Positions 1 through 12,540 of a stretch of 64,000 nucleotides of DNA are shown in pieces; position 1 is the first letter of the stretch, and each line of letters starts with the position of its first letter. The stretch is from Microcebus murinus (taxonomy: Eukaryota; Chordata; Mammalia; Primates; Cheirogaleidae). The stretch is from contig NC_134115.1 in NCBI RefSeq assembly GCF_040939455.1, positions 27,120,727 through 27,184,726 on the forward strand, in the 5' to 3' direction. The notes under the pieces were generated by a model. It was not told where the DNA came from, ran no database searches, and worked only from the letters and a program-made list of their open reading frames with translations. The position numbers and the translations under genes were made by a program.

Positions 1-245
1 CATTTCCCCTGGGTGAATAACTACTATTCTACCCAGTGGAGCTCTACATTATTTACATAATGCATCAGCAAGATTTGTATTCAGAGACCTATATTGCTGA
101 TACAATTGAAAAAAGCATTATGAGGTATATATCATGTACAAAAATATGTGTACCAAGTGTGTATGTATTGTTTAAAGAATGAAAATTAAATGAATATCTC
201 TATTTTTACTACCCAGCTTGTAAAAATAGAGTATGATCAGTACTC

Positions 246-576
246 ATTTTTTTTTTTTTTTTTGAGACAGAGACTCACCCCATTGCCCGAGCTAGAGTGC
301 CGTGGCATCAGCCTAGCTCACAGCAACCTCAAACTCCTGGGCTCAAGCAATCCCTTTGCCTCAGCCTCCCAAGTAGCTGGGATTACAAGCATGTGCCACC
401 ATGCCCAGCTAATTTTTTCTACATATTTTAGTTGGTTAATTAATTTCTTTCTATTTTTAGTAGAGATGGGGTCTCCCTCTAGCTCATGCTGGTTTTGAAC
501 TCCTGACCTTGAGTGATCCTCCCACCTCTGCCTCCCAGAGTGCTGGGATTACAGGTGTGAGCCACCGCACCCAGCC
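246..576 (-). mobile_element. Alu SINE, strepsirrhine type, antisense
   Basis: Dimeric Alu read from its T-rich tail: poly-T, GAGACAGAG, right arm, a middle region with AGTTGGTTAATTAATTTC, then the left arm ending in CACCCAGCC. The 12-bp direct repeat TGATCAGTACTC flanks it exactly at 234-245 and 577-588, so both boundaries are secure. The TTGGYYAATTAATTTC middle region is the strepsirrhine-type Alu signature. It is diverged and probably inactive. Confidence 0.95.
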
Positions 577-604
577 TGATCAGTACTCTTGACATTCTAA
601 TTCC

Positions 605-3600
605 CCCTTCATTACAGAGGTGACTGCATCCAAATTTGGTAATAATCATTCCCTTCCTTTTCTTTATATCCCTGAAAAATGTAAATTTAGTGTTACCTGT
701 TTTTGTTCATTTTGTATAAATGGGATCATATTCTATAAATTGTTCTGTGATTTTTTTCACTTTGTGTGTTTGAGATTCACCCATGTTGGTGAATATAACT
801 GACTTACCTACTATGCTCACTTTGGTACAGAATTCTATCGTGTGAGTAAATCACAGTTTAATTCTCCATTATCTTGTTGATGGATATTTGAGCTGTTTAG
901 AGATTTTTGCTGTTATGAATGATGTTGCTGTGGACATTTTCTTATGTCTCCTGATACACACGTGCAAGAGTTTTTCTAAGGGTTATACTTAGAATTGGTA
1001 TTATTTGTTCATAGGATGTTCTCATATTCAACTCTACTATGCAATACCAACTTGTTTCTCAAAGCAATTATATCAAGTTATATTCCCCTCAGGTGGTACA
1101 TAAAAATTCATGGGGCTTTATATCCTGAACATTTTCAACAAGATTGTCAGGCTTTTTAGTTTTGCCAGTCTGGCAGGTGTGAAATGGTTGTCTCCTTGAG
1201 ATTTTAATTTGAATTTCCTTGCTTACTAAAGAGTTTGAGCATCATTTCATGTTTATTTGGCATGCCCATTTCCTCTTCTGGGAAATGTTTGTTCATGCTT
1301 TTTTTTTTCTGTGGGTTGTTTGTTTTTGACTTATTGATTTATAAGAGTTCTTTTCATATATTCTAGATACAATTTGGGTTGTCATATGTACAGCAAAAAT
1401 TTCTTCTAATTTTTAGTTTGTCATTTCATGGTTCCTCTTGATAAACAGAAATTTTTCATTTTCCTGTAGTTGAATTTATCAGTAACTTTCTTTTTTAAAA
1501 AATTGCTACAGAAAACATTCTCCATCATGATGTCATAAAAATATTCTCCTACATTTTCTCAAAAATCCTTACTCTTCACATTAAAGTCTTGGAACAAAAT
1601 GTTTTTTTTTTTTTTTAGTTTATTCCAAGAAGGAATCAATTTTGTATGGCTTTCTATATAAATGTGTAGTTATTTTGCATAATTTATTGAAAAATCCATT
1701 CATTCCCCACACATATGCAATACCAGCTCTATCATATATCAAATCTCCATGTACACGTGAGTCTATTTCAGGCTCTCTTCTTGTTTCATTGGCCTGTTTG
1801 TCTATTGCCAGGACAATACCATAGTTGTTAAATTGCTATAGCTTTCTAATAAGTCTTAATAATTGGTAGGGAAAATGTTTGCATCTACTCATAATCCTTT
1901 GGTCCTGCATGAAAATATTTAGAATCATTATATCAAGTTCTATGAAAATTCCACTGGAATTCTTACTGGAACACCACTGAAAGTGTAGATAAAATTTGGA
2001 GGAGAAGGTTAGTATCTTTACAATACTAGGCACTTCTATCCACAAACATAGTATATCTCTCCATTTATTTAGCTTTCCTTTAAGGTCTTTTAATAAAATT
2101 TTGTACTTTCTACATAAAAGACTTGTACATCTTAATATTAGATATATACTTAGGCATCCCCCTCTTTTATTATTTGCAAAGGGTATATTTTAAAATAGCA
2201 TTTTCTAATTTGTGGTATTTTAAAGCAATGTACTTATATTAATTTTAATAATTTGGAATGTTTAAGTTTTCTATGATACAATAATGCTATCCATGAATAA
2301 TGGAAGTTTTATTTCTTCATTTACAAACAATTTCTGTGTTACCTCTTTTTCTTGATTTATTATACTGACTCAAACATCAACGGTAACATTGGATAGAAGT
2401 GATAGTGGGCATTTTTTGGTGTAATTTCAAGGGAATAATGTTAATATTGACCATTGAAAAGATATTTGCTGTAAATTTTTTTATAGATACATTTTATCAA
2501 GTTAAAAAATTGTCTTTGATATCTTGTTTTTAAAAAGTTTTTCTTATGAAGTGATGCTGAATTTTAAAGAGTGCTTTTACCAAATAAATTGACATGAATA
2601 TGTAGATTTTTCTTTCTGTGAATTGTTAATGGGATGAATTACATTTCTGGTTTCTAATGTACAATCAACGTTACATTCTTGAGATAAACACAACGTAGTC
2701 ATAATGTAATTGCTTTTTTGGGCATTGCTTGGTTTGCTATTTTAGTGGAGTATATATACACATGTGTACATACATGTATGTATGTGTGTATATGTAATAG
2801 ATATACAGATATCTATTTAAGATTAGGACTAAGATTGGTCTGTTATTTTCTTTCCTTTCTCTTTGGTGTTAGTGACAAAAGTTAGACTAATAAGATGATT
2901 TGGAGAGGGCTTCCTCTCTTTTCTCTAGAACTGATGGTAGTAATATTCTAAAGTTATTGATTCCTTGAAAGTTTATATAACTTTCTCATAAAATGCTCTG
3001 AGTATGATGTTTTCTTTGAGAGAAGATTTTAAACAACTGACTTATTTTTTAAAAATGTTATTAGGATTATTCAAATTTATTTCTTACATCAGTATTAATA
3101 ATTCACACATTTCTAAGACTTCCTTTTCACCTTGTTTTTGTGTTTGTTGCTTATAATATTCTCTTGGCAATTTTTCCTTTTCATTTCTAATATGGTTTAT
3201 TTCTGTCTCTTACTTTTGAAAATCAGCCTTTTAGAGGTTGCTCAATTTTATTAACCATTAAAAACAGATATTGATTTAGTTAATCCTCTCTGTTATATTT
3301 TTCTATTCTTTTTTTCTCATCTATTTCTACTTTTAACTACATCATTTTCTTCTGCCAACTTTTAAAAAATCAATTCTCTTTCTTCAATTGATTCCTTAGC
3401 CTGTTTTAGCCATGTATGTGTATGTGTGGTATGAATTATATACTTTTCCTTCTAAGTGCATTTTACAAGTTTTGATTTACTGTGTTTTTATCATCATTCG
3501 TTAAGTTTCAAACACTTCTTTTTCATTATGCCTGAGTTTTATCTGTACTATTTAGCAGTGTGTTTAATTTCTGCTTTTTCTACCTTCCTCCTCCTTATTC

Positions 3601-4169
3601 TACCTGTTTTTCTTGTCTTTCTCCTCTTTCATATCTTTCATTATTTGTTTCTAACTTAACTGTGTTGTAGTAAGATAACAAGATGTATACAACATTGATT
3701 ATCTGACATATGGTGACACTTGCTTTATGTCCTAAATTGTGATCAGTTTCCTAAATGTACCATGTGAACTTAAGAAGAATATGTATTCTTCTATTGTTGG
3801 TTTTAGGATTTATGAGTCCATCAGATCAAGCTTCTAATTATGTTATTCAAATACTTGCTATTTTTACCATTTTCTTTATGGTTGATTTATAATACCAATT
3901 ATTACATGAAGTATATCAAAACCTCCCACTGCGATGGCAGACCTATGACTTTTTTTGTATTTATATTAATTTTTCCTTTGTAGATTTTTGAGGTTATGTT
4001 ATTAGGGGCATAAAAGTTTGGAATTATTATGTATTCTTGGTAAATTAGACAATTTATCAATACATAGTGACATTTGTTTACCCCTGCTAAGATTTTTGCC
4101 TTAGAGTCTATTTTGATTGGTAATAATATTTAACCTTAGCTTGGTCCAGTTAGTATTTGACTAGTATAC
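605..4169 (-). mobile_element. Ancient L1 LINE, antisense, 3' portion
   Basis: Reading left to right gives a degenerate L1 in reverse: 3' UTR-like sequence (GTTGATGGATATTTGAGCTG near 880), then the reverse of ORF2 (mobility text such as CAATACCATAGTTGTTAAATTGCTATAG near 1815, and the ATGTATTCTTCTATTGTTGG stretch near 3780). Many stops and indels place it among old L1M-type elements. It resumes after the LTR at 4170-4627. The left edge is approximate. Confidence 0.75.
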
Positions 4170-4627
4170 TGTTGTCTAACAACAAAATTTCAACGAATTT
4201 AAAACTTGAACTGGCTTTTATTAGCAGTTCATGGCTTAGGCAGCATCGCATCTACAAAACAGAAAGAGCTCTGTTGGACGTGGCAAAACCTTTGGTTTTG
4301 TAAAGTAGCTTGAGCAGAAACAAACGGCACAAAACAAACAGCAGATTGGTTAATGTCAAATTACCTCTGGCTACTGCCTTTATAAGGGTTAAAACAGAGA
4401 GGACTTCCTTACCATGCTGGCTCAGGTAACCTGGGACTCTTCTGATTGGTTCCCGTGAATCTCCTGTTTTGGGACAAACTAGAATGTTCGAGAACTTTCC
4501 TATTTTTTAAGGTTTCAGTTTGATTATGTGGCACTTGACAAGGTCATCTCCATCTTGGTTTGGTCTGCCGGGGCCCAGTGCAGGAGCTCAATTTATAACT
4601 GTGGCCTCCCATGAATGTTATCTAACA
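4170..4627 (-). mobile_element. Solitary ERV LTR inserted in the L1, antisense
   Basis: The 458-bp block has TG...CA ends (TGTTGTCTAACA at left, TGTTATCTAACA at right). On the minus strand it carries, in order, CCAAT-type boxes, a TATA-like CTTATAAAGG and an AATAAA signal near the 3' end, as expected of U3-R-U5. It splits an L1 that continues on both sides. Family not identified (ERV1-like by layout). A clean target duplication was not found. Confidence 0.6.
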
Positions 4628-6110
4628 CTATCTCTTTTCCTTTAAATATTTGTAAATAGCACATATTTGGATTTTATCTTTTTAAAATCAAATCTCATCA
4701 TCCCTGTTCTTAGAGAGTTTAGTGCATTTACTTTGTTGCTGATATATCTGTCTTCATTTCTAACATATTATTTGTGTTTCTGTTTTACTTTATTCTTTTT
4801 TTTCCTTGCCATTTTCAGATTTTTTTTTCCCTTCATTATTCTGCATAAGTTGAGAATTTATGTATCTGTGTCTATTATTTGAGGTCCTATGTATCTTAAT
4901 AAGCATATTTAATTTAGCAAGGCCTCATCCATATTTCACCTCCTCCCAAACAATACAAGGATTTTGGAATGACTTAACTTGAATCACTTTCTTCCTGATT
5001 AAAATAATTGTCTTGGATTTTAGCTATATCTTGATTCCTTTAACTCTACAAGTAAGAGAGGCTTTAGTATTGTTTTTCTATATAAGTTTGCTCATATGTT
5101 TGCAAATTGCTCTTGTACATAATTTCTTGAATTTTATCTATTCTTTTGGTATCTTTTTTCCTCCTAACATATACAATTTATCAAAGTCTTTAAGTAGAAT
5201 TTCCTGACTCTAAACGCTGTTTCTGTTGATCTGAAAATATCTTTGTTCTACCCTCATTCTATTGAACATATGATTCTTGGTTGACTTTTACTCTTTCAGT
5301 ATTTTGAGAAATATTATTCCAAACACTGGTGTCAACTGTTGCAGGTAAAAATCATCATTCGATATAATCTCTTTCATTTGTAGGGTTTTTTTTTTTAAAG
5401 AGCCATTTAAAATATCTTTTCATTCTTTTTGGCATTCTGAAGTTTTGTGACAATATATTTAAGTGTTCCTCTTTATTCATGGGACATCTTGGATTTCTTA
5501 AATGCATAATTCAGTATCTTAGAAGTTCCAAGAAATACTATGGGGTCAATATCTTTTCAAATATTGCCCTTGCCCCCACACATCTTTCTTCTCTTTTGTG
5601 AACTTGGAATAGATGTGTGTTGCACTGTCTCATTCTGTTCTCTAGCCTCTGAGCTTCTCTTTCATATTTTGCCTCTTTCTGCTTCTCAGTGCTACATTTA
5701 GGGCAATATCTTCTGATCTACCTTTAAGTGCACAAATTTTTCTTCAGGTGTGCCTGGTCTGTTAAACACTTTCATGGAGGTTTTAATTTCTATTAAAGGT
5801 TTTATCTTTAGAAGCTTTATTGCTTTCCTTTTTAATACTTTGTGGTCAATTTTTAGTGATCTCTTTTTTCTTTGATGTACTCTCAGTATCACATTTCATT
5901 TCTTTAAATGCATTTATAGATACTAAATGTTTGTGGGTTTTGCAGGACTGATCCTGCAGTTTGCATGTCCTGCTGACTCTCACTACTGTTTCCTTACCTA
6001 TTTTATTATTATTTTTTTTAAGTTTAAAGTGTGTTCCTCCAGAGAGGATTTGAATTTGCTTTGTGTGAGGAACTAGAGGTGCTACCTGCCAATTACCTCT
6101 TTAAAATAAA
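4628..6110 (-). mobile_element. Ancient L1 LINE, antisense, 5' continuation
   Basis: Continuation of the L1 split by the LTR. Matches include the CCTGACTCTAAACG...TTCTGTTGATCTG stretch near 5205 and the ATTTTGAGAAATATTATTCCA stretch near 5300, both resembling old L1M internal sequence in reverse. Together with 605-4169 it spans about 5 kb of L1. No open frame of useful length survives. The 5' limit is vague. Confidence 0.6.
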
Positions 6111-6288
6111 CATGCATATTAGCGACTGTGGGACCTCTCTGATCATATAATTTGTCCTCTCCCAAAACACGATCTGTCTTGGGGTTAGAGAGTCAAAGTC
6201 GCAGGGGAAATTTTTGTCCTCTCTTCCCACCTAAAATCAAGAACAAGGAGTTGTAGATGCTCCAGTACCTCCCTCTGCAGGAGATTTT

Positions 6289-6712
6289 TTTAAAAAAAAT
6301 GTATTTCAAAGATATTTATTTACATTTTTTTAAAAAAAATTTCTTTCAGAAACGTAGAAAAGCATGACAGAGTACTTCATAGTTCACTTTACACAATAAA
6401 ATAGGCAATAATAACATGCATATTTTTGCTACCATAAACACTCAGGTATACTGATGACTGTCACATGGGTATAACAGTTATGAGCAGATGAACCATATTC
6501 GTAAAGAAATAGGTAACAAAATGGAAATATATATATGCATATCATTATATATTATATATATATGCATATCATTATGATTGGTAATTACATGCACCCAGCT
6601 TTATAACTGCAATCGTCTGAAATACTGTGACAAACCCTTGCTAGGGAGAGCCAAAGATATAAAATGCAACCCAAATGAAAAAAAAAAAAAAAAAAAAAAG
6701 ACAGGCTGTTTG
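6289..6712 (-). pseudogene. Antisense retrocopy of an mRNA 3' end, parent unknown
   Basis: A 15-bp direct repeat, TCTGCAGGAG[A/G]TTTT, flanks the block at 6274-6288 and 6713-6727 (14 of 15 identical). The TTTT end of the repeat fits an L1 endonuclease site for a minus-strand insertion. On the minus strand the block ends with GTAAATAAATATC (an AATAAA signal) about 20 nt before a short A tract. No recognisable protein is encoded, so it is probably 3' UTR only. The 22-nt A run at 6678-6699 would be an internal T run in the parent message. Confidence 0.5.
6529..6575. repeat. AT-rich 20-bp direct repeat pair
   Basis: ATATATATGCATATCATTAT occurs at 6529-6548 and again at 6556-6575, identical in both copies. 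It lies inside the retrocopy at 6289-6712 and looks like a local slippage duplication. Confidence 0.85.
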
Positions 6713-7033
6713 TCTGCAGGAGGTTTTATGTTTCTAGCTCAACCATTTGGGAGATTCCAGCTTCATATCTACAGGTCTTCTGTCTGATCTCTCATCTGTT
6801 GGGCCTAAGCTTTTTTTTTTTCTGTTTTTTTCAGAAACCTAGGCTCTGTGTTACTGTGTATTGGCCAATGCCCCCAGAGTAAATGCTGGCTTCAGCACTG
6901 CTTCCCTTTCTGTGTTCATCCTTTCTTGTCATTTCTGGCCTCCAAGGAATTCTTTTTATTTCCCCACCAGCTCAGCCCTGCATGAAAATGATTTTTTAGG
7001 GAAAAAAAACCATCATTTTTTAGTTCTTCTATA

Positions 7034-7036
<3 letters not shown>

Positions 7037-7080
<44 letters not shown>
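7037..7080. repeat. (TG)n microsatellite
   Basis: Uninterrupted TG dinucleotide run of about 22 units, followed at 7175-7235 by a degenerate TATG/TGTA-rich stretch. Likely polymorphic and Z-DNA-prone. The open frame across it, rich in Cys and Val, is an artefact. Confidence 0.97.
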
Positions 7081-7084
<4 letters not shown>

Positions 7085-7559
7085 CTAGTCTGCTATAATG
7101 CTGGAAGCAAAATGTGCATAGTTTTCTGTTATACTCAAATGAACCTTATTTTTAATGTCTGTGCATTTGTCTCTTTGTATATGTATATGTGTACTTATAT
7201 ATGTATATATGTGTATGTGCAGGTACACACATATGAAAATAATGCCATGTATACATAGCATCAATGCATTTTAATTTTGTTAATATTCAAACAATTTTAG
7301 CTCTGAATACTGAAAAGAGCATATATTGTAGGCCACATTATAGGGTTAGAAATTATTCCTATGCTAGCATAGCTTTTTATTCTATCCCCAAGTTAACTTT
7401 TAAAAATTGCAATTAGAAAAAATCAGTGGTTTAGTTAGATCAAGGAACAGTGGGGAAAAACTCTCAGTTTAAGAAAGCAGCAAATGTAAAATTCCCATCC
7501 AGCCAACAAAGTATGAGCTACTGTAACAAACACTTAGGATTGGACTGGGTCACAGAAGA

Positions 7560-8140
7560 GAGACAGTTAGCATAGGTCTGCTCTCTCTTAGGGAGTTTAG
7601 GTTCAGGTTTATGTTACCACCCAGCCAGGTTCATTGCCTGCTGCCCAAGAGGAAGCCAGAATGTAGAGACAGCAAGTGTTACAGTGGAGAAAGGGTTAAT
7701 ATCGCAGGTGCCATGAGAGGAAATAGGAGAAATTTCTCAAATGTCTGTCCCTGAGAATTTTTGGTCCAGGGTTTTTAAAGATAGTTTGGCAGTCAGAGGG
7801 CTGGGGAATTGTGTTTGCTGATTGGCCAGGGATGAATTCATAGGATCAGGAAGCAGAATTGTCTTCTTGTGCTCCGTCAGTTTTCAGGTCGCAGTTGAGT
7901 TGGTTCCTTGGTATCTTCCTGTGGAAGATGTATCTGAAAGACCAGCCTTAGGTTTCACAAGGGTGATGTTACCTATGGGAGCAATGAAGAAAGCTAAGAA
8001 TCTCATGACCATCAGCTATGTGACTCCTGAGTCGTAAGCAATTATAGGAAAGCCAGCTCGGGAACAATGGCTGGTTATCTACATATTTTAGCTGTGCCTA
8101 TATTTTTGTAGAGTTCAGGCCCCTACCGTAGTTCTCACCT
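7560..8140 (-). mobile_element. ERV LTR-like block, antisense
   Basis: On the minus strand the layout is LTR-like: GGCCAATCAGC (CCAAT box), then TCTTTAAAAACCC (TATA-like), then a CCTTTCTCCACTG tract and a GGGCAGCAGGCAATGAACC tail. The base composition differs from the AT-rich flanks. I could not name the family, and both ends are approximate. Confidence 0.5.
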
Positions 8141-8269
8141 TATCACTTTTTATTAATTTTATAAAGGGCAGTTTCATTTACTGGTACCTGTATTTGACAG
8201 TACTTGTAAATATCTGAGCAAACTGGCCTAGGATTTATCAGAATTGCAACCTTGCTTATAGAGTGGCTA

Positions 8270-8440
8270 CTTTCAAAGTTCAAATCCCAGCTCTCATTCC
8301 TTATATGGCATTGGGAGCATCACTTAATGTCTTCATCGTTTCCTCGTTTATTAAATGGGTTAATGAAAATAATAAATATACACGTCTCATGTTGTTGTGA
8401 GAAATAAGAGTTTAAGTTGATAGTGTGAAAGTGTTAATAG
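8270..8440 (+). repeat. MIR SINE fragment
   Basis: Order of landmarks matches MIR: TTCAAATCCCAGCTCT, a degenerate ACTTAATGTCTTCATCGTTTCC core, TTTATTAAATGGG, then TGTTGTGAGAAATAAGAG. Old and diverged. Confidence 0.75.
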
Positions 8441-8987
8441 GCTGGGTCTTATTTTTCTGAGTAAACATGTTCTGCGATTCTGAAGTTTTAGGCCTTTTTG
8501 TATATTGGAGTCCAGCAGGTGAATTTTGCAGGCCTTTCTCTTTACCCTCCAATCAGAGAACCTGTACTTGTCATCTTTCCACTTTTCTGAAGTTGCTCAG
8601 CATTCATGCAACACCTTATCTATTACCATGAGCATATATAAGATTTTGTACCCAATTAATGCTTTTTTAGTGCCCCAAATAGATGGAATTTGTGTGCCCA
8701 CCTCATAGTCATTGCCAGCATAAAAATAATCTGATATGCAGCCATGAAAACTCTTTGGTGTATATTCTGAGGTTCTGAGACTCAGGAAGGAGAGGGAAGT
8801 CCTTGCTTCTTTTCAGAACTCTTATAATTCTGCCTCTTTTTGGTATTTGTGCAATACATTTGGGTGTTGTTTCTCTTACACAATACATCTCAAATTAGGT
8901 GGAAAATCCCCAGAGGATGGGTGTCCTGATACAGTTTTCTTATATTAATTATTCAATATATATTAAGTTGTTGAGTGTAATCTTATC

Positions 8988-9370
8988 CCTCATTCATTCA
9001 ACAAGTATTTATTGAGCACCTAGTAAAAGACACCTACAAAGAAAAGTTTCTAGGCTCTGGGGTATTTTTCAGTGAACAAAATATACAAAGCTCTGCTGTC
9101 AGGGAATTTACATTGGCTTAGAGGCAGACGGGAAAATAAACAAGTAAATAAATGAACAAAGATTGTAAATAGTGGTCAGGGAAGGCTTCGGTGAGAAGTG
9201 ACATTTGAGATTTGAATTAAATGATGTGAGGCATCTGAGGGCGTGATAGAAAAATCCAAGCAGGCGTAAGAGGTTGACATTTTGAAAAACAGGAAGAAAG
9301 CCAATGTAGCTGGAGCACAACAAGGGATAGAGCAGTGGTAGATAAAATCTGAGAAGCAAACAATGGCTAG
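8988..9370 (-). repeat. L2 LINE 3' end, antisense
   Basis: Begins with the reversed L2 3' terminus (CATTCATTCAACAAGTATTTATTGAGCACCTA), then the reversed downstream motifs GTGAACAAAATA, AGGGAATTTACATTG, AAATAAACAAGTAAATAAAT and GGTCAGGGAAGGCTTCGGTGAGAAGTGACATTTGAG. The order agrees with the last 400 bp of L2. Confidence 0.75.
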
Positions 9371-10710
9371 GGTAATTGATACGATTCCAGGTGGAATTGA
9401 ATAGAAGTTACCATATTCACTTCTATTTCATTTGTCTCTTCCCCCTGTAAACTTGTTGCTATTTCCTGTGCCTAAGCTATAGATTCCAGCAAATCCCTCT
9501 TTTCCCACCCAAGTCTTCCACACTCACCGTAACTCCTTTGGGCACAAATGACCAACAGGGCTAGTTTAATAAGTGATATATTAAAGAATAAATGTGTTAA
9601 TGGGTTAGATTCTCTGGGTAAAGGTTTTCCCTCTCTATGGAAGATGGATTCTGCAAAGTGAGCTTTGCACATGAAGGGCAGATCACAGCAAGATTCTGGC
9701 TTCTTGCAATAAACAGATTGCAAATCTGAATAAATTACGCGCCCTCCCTTGGTTTAGCTTAATTTGAATTACTATTGCCTAATATGAGTTTCCTAAACTG
9801 TTAATCATGATTTATCAACAAGTTGATTGGGAAGCTGTAAAACTACTATCCTGATTGGATGACATATTACAAAAATGCAGTGATCACTACACATCCCTCC
9901 CCCTTGCCAGACGCTATGGAAGGGAATTCTCATATCTTAGGGGACATTGTCGAGCCTTTTCATAAACAGGTGTTAAGCCCTTGATCTTGTGGCTATAGGT
10001 CTCCAGAAATGAACCACTCTTTTCTGAAAGTCACATGGCTTTTGCATTAGATGAAATAAAAATCAGAGGAAGTAAGGATTTGGAGAAAAGCTGGAGGCAA
10101 ATATGAATGATTTTGTGCTGTGGCATTATCAATCTTCTGCTTTTGTAAAGTGGCTATGTCTCTGTTTGGAGATTACAGAGCATAATAGGTTAATTTGCAC
10201 CTGCAGAGTGAGTGCCCAGGGAAGTCTAGGTGACAGTACTCAGTGAAGCTCGATTTAGAAATTTGGTACCAACTCCAGCTGGGAAGTTAGGCTAGAGAAA
10301 TCAGCAGGAGCAAGCTAAATGTGTGTAGAAAGTGGTAGTGCTGGTGCTTGTTCTCAGCAAAGAAAGCTTTACATGATGTCTGAGCACTTGAGCTGGCTTG
10401 GACCAAACAGCTTAGGCATTATTTGATTTGGACTAAGCAGCCCTGAGATGAAATGGCCTTTTATGCAACTTTGTGAACTGGGGCATGCTGGGCCTTGTTT
10501 CACTCTGAGTTTGCCAAGTGAAAGGATTGGCAGCCGCGGAACAGCGCAAGATATTTCTGTCACATCAGTCTCCCGATGGCAGCAGTTCCAGCTTAATAGG
10601 CAGCTTTTCAACCCTGAGAGCTATCCTGTTTGCTCAGTGTTTCCTGGCTTATCTGGGTACACAAAACAGAACGGAAAGAGACAAAGAGCATCTCTTTAGA
10701 CAATGCAGCT
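9371..10710. other. Unassigned sequence, no repeat recognised
   Basis: No confident repeat or gene. The stretch at about 10440-10720 is less AT-rich than its surroundings, holds several short open frames on both strands without recognisable domains, and ends at the CTCF-type motif at 10711. It could be conserved non-coding DNA, but that needs an alignment. Confidence 0.5.
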
Positions 10711-10725
10711 AGCGCCCTCTAGTGG
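10711..10725 (-). promoter_or_regulatory. CTCF-type binding motif
   Basis: The minus strand reads CCACTAGAGGGCGCT, which agrees with the CTCF core CCASYAGRKGGCRSY at essentially every position. The neighbouring sequence CAATGCAGCT lies on the upstream side. CTCF is the zinc-finger insulator and loop-anchor protein. The motif lies outside any repeat I recognise. Binding is inferred from the motif alone. Confidence 0.65.
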
Positions 10726-11928
10726 ATGACAGTAAGAATGCAGATAATTTGAAAAGCAAATTTTGGGAAAGATGGGATTATTTTGGGCTCTCAGATACAT
10801 GATGCATATTCAGGCAGGATTGAATATGGGTTTAGTGGGGCCTAAAGCTTATACATTTTTGGAGAAGTGAATTTAGAAAAAAGTAGTGTAAAATATCTTG
10901 TTTATGTAAGTTTTACCAAAACATGCAAATGTGTCAACACATTACTGAGGCTCCTCCCACTTCTTCTAAGCCTCATGAACTTCCTGGTAAATCTGCCTAT
11001 TCTATATTTGCTGATTTTAAATAAAGTAGAAATTTTGGAGAATATATCTTTAAAAAGGTTTGAGAATTTTTGCTTTTTAATCTATAAAGGTTATTTTGGA
11101 CAGAAGTTTTAATATACTTTGTAAGTACAATATAAAATTCAGACTTAATTCATAATTCTTTCTTTCTTGGGAATAGTTAATCTAGCTTTTACAGCATTTC
11201 CCAGAGTGAATATTCTTCTATTTCCCAGCTGAGTTTAAAACTGTATCTACTAAGTAATGCGTAGTACATTATTAGTCTTCAGACTATAAAATCTTAATTG
11301 AGTAATGGCAAAGTGCAAAGTTAATAAAAGTTATTATAGTAAATAAAATCACCCTCACTAACCTAAAGAGAGTATTTTAGTGATCAGCACATTCAATTCT
11401 GCTAATTTATGGATTAACCATAGAAACAAATGAGTCTCATAATTAGAAATGTTTGAATTTGCAAATAGGTCTACAGATCTGCAAAGAGGCAGACAGACCT
11501 GCAAAGTACAGAGGAAAGGTTGATTCAGTTGTGAAGTGCAAAATCATTGACTGAAAGACACTTTCTCCCCAAAACCAGGGCATTAAAAAGTCAATTTTTT
11601 GAAACAAAAGAGGCAATCGATTTTTAACTATTTCCTTGAATTAAATGGGTAGAGTTTTGAAGTTTTGTGCTCCATTGCAAGCTTTTTCTTAAAAATAAAA
11701 GCTATAAGTGGAGTTACTTAAGCATTTCCTGTACTAAATAAGCTTCTAAATATTAGTATATAGATAAGTTTCACCTAGATAGTGATGCATAGACAGAATT
11801 TATTAGACTCAAATTCTGAGAAAGAGGACAAAAGACAGCTTGTAAGGCCATGTGGTCTAGTTTCCTCTGCCATTAGGTCAAGAATTGTGTTCTTCATATT
11901 TTCTTCACATATAAGGATGGCTGATTTT
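10726..11928. other. Unassigned AT-rich sequence
   Basis: Apart from short AT-rich runs I see no repeat, gene or RNA. An 81-codon open frame at 10867-11112 (+) has no recognisable domain and is most likely chance. Confidence 0.5.
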
Positions 11929-11948
11929 AAAGAAGAACTTAAATTGAA

Positions 11949-12290
11949 GTAGGCCGGGCACGGTGGCTTACGCCTGTAATCCTAGCACTCTGGGAGGTCG
12001 AGCCGGGTGGATTGATCCAGGTCAGGAGTTCGAAACCAGCCTGAGCAAGAGCAAGACCCCGTCTCTAGTAAAAATAGAGAGAAATTAATTGGCCAACTAA
12101 AAATATAATATAGAAAAAATTAGCCGGGCATAGTGGTGCATGCCTGTAGTCCCAGCTACTTGGGAGGCTGAGGCAGGAGGATCGCTTGAGCCCAGGAGTT
12201 TGAGGTTGCTGTGAGCTAGGCTGACGCCACGGCACACTAGCCCAGGCAACAGAGCGAGACTCTGTCTCAAAAAAAAAAGTAAAATAAAAT
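11949..12290 (+). mobile_element. Young Alu SINE, strepsirrhine type, sense
   Basis: Starts GGCCGGGCACGGTGGC at 11952, has an intact B-box-like GAGTTCGAAACC, the middle region GAAATTAATTGGCCAACTAA, and the 3' arm GAGCTAGGCTGACGCCACGG, ending in an AAAATAAAAT tail. The flanking direct repeat AAAGAAGAACTTAAATTGAA is 20 bp and perfect (11929-11948 and 12291-12310) and sits at a TTTT/AA-type L1 endonuclease site. The perfect duplication and low divergence suggest the youngest insertion in the window. Confidence 0.97.
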
Positions 12291-12540
12291 AAAGAAGAAC
12301 TTAAATTGAACTTCTGGATCTTTACCAAGGTTGAGGCAAACTATCTGAAGTATTAAAAGCACTGAACTATTATCCTGAATCACTAGCTGTCTTTTATATA
12401 GAAATATAGGTTAATTTTATGTTTGCGAGTATAATTTATTTCAATTTCAAATCTCAGATAATAATAGCTAGCTTTTTGGTTTACTTTTATAAGGTATTAG
12501 GCAATGGTTCATGTATCACCACAGAGCATATACCTCCCAT

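Noticed and set aside
7037..7258. Cys/Val-rich open frame over the TG repeat
   Set aside because: Artefact of the microsatellite, as is the similar minus-strand frame over the CA repeat at 19.98 kb.
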